From contig CAZYBO010000004.1 in NCBI GenBank assembly GCA_964645205.1, positions 252,492-316,491 on the forward strand: 64,000 nucleotides of DNA. Direction: 5' to 3'. The notes below the pieces were generated by a model. It had not been told where the DNA came from. It saw only the letters and a list, made by a program, of their open reading frames with translations, and did no database searches. How positions within the stretch are numbered: the first letter of the stretch is position 1; the number at the start of each line of letters is the position of its first letter. Below are positions 63,947-64,000 of the stretch, one piece after another. This stretch comes from CAZYBO01 sp964645205. GTDB lineage: Bacteria; Pseudomonadota; Alphaproteobacteria; Rickettsiales; SXRF01. The position numbers and the translations under genes are program-made.

Positions 63947-64000
63947 ACTCAACAATCTTCGCGACCACACCCGCACCCACGGTCCTGCCGCCTTCGCGGA
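63945..64000 (-). CDS. tuf: Elongation factor Tu, C-terminal end only
   Basis: The last 17 codons read REGGRTVGAGVVAKIVE then TAG, the standard C-terminus of EF-Tu. The rest lies beyond the right edge. Confidence 0.93.
   Translation of the reverse strand, partial: REGGRTVGAGVVAKIVE

Overview
The window is about 64 kb of compact, moderately GC-rich bacterial chromosome. I place it in the Alphaproteobacteria. The evidence is gene order and gene types: secA / parvulin / argJ / mutT / NDUFAF5-like methyltransferase / comF; rpsF-rpsR-DUF2232-rplI-dnaB-alr; radA-cvpA-purF; fabD-fabG-acpP-fabF-mltG; a TrxB-like ferredoxin-NADP reductase; a methionine synthase split into two polypeptides; and a eukaryote-like NADP isocitrate dehydrogenase. 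I cannot name the genus. No gap between genes exceeds 300 bases.

Layout. 1-2095 is the only clearly accessory stretch: the 5' part of an AAA ATPase gene, then a candidate mobile unit (about 490-2083) with an IS1-like transposase, a PemK/MazF-like toxin starting on the base after the transposase stop, and a predicted 130-nt RNA with a near-consensus promoter and a strong terminator. 2096-10670 holds a beta-oxidation set (acyl-CoA dehydrogenase, FadN-type fusion, thiolase) interleaved with unrecognised small genes and a DUF475 membrane protein. 10751-13835 holds a ferredoxin reductase, a UPF0114 protein, folD and an SGNH hydrolase. 13839-19119 (minus) is the fatty-acid cluster, with two related unknown genes between fabD and fabG. 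19302-25647 (plus) covers ribosomal proteins, replicative helicase, alanine racemase and a Mla-type lipid transporter. 25745-33016 has secA, parvulin, argJ, mutT, a methyltransferase and comF. 33025-37477 has the two halves of metH separated by an opposite-strand aspartic protease. 37530-43393 is radA-cvpA-purF and envelope genes. 43383-51091 has icd, a soluble chemoreceptor-like protein next to amt, an AT-rich barstar/GIY-YIG cassette next to tRNA-Ile, a diguanylate cyclase and ubiD. 51140-64000 (minus) is the transcription/translation block tuf, tRNA-Trp, secE, nusG, rplKAJL, rpoBC, rlmB.

The most striking structure is not a gene. Seven intergenic gaps (near 16.5, 24.1, 32.25, 51.9, 56.2, 60.4 and 63.9 kb) are filled by 75-100 bp elements of one architecture: two arms, each made of degenerate 7-base tandem repeats, one arm being the reverse complement of the other. 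The heptamer differs between elements, but the 7-base period and fold-back are the same. Some arms contain start or stop codons of the flanking genes; at 32.25 kb the start codons of two divergent genes sit at mirror-image positions of one perfect 21-bp inverted repeat. I regard this as the best candidate for an undescribed system here. Secondary candidates are the transposase-toxin-small RNA unit, a 109-bp palindromic element abutting tRNA-Ile, the Amt-linked receptor, and the paralogous pair in the fab cluster.
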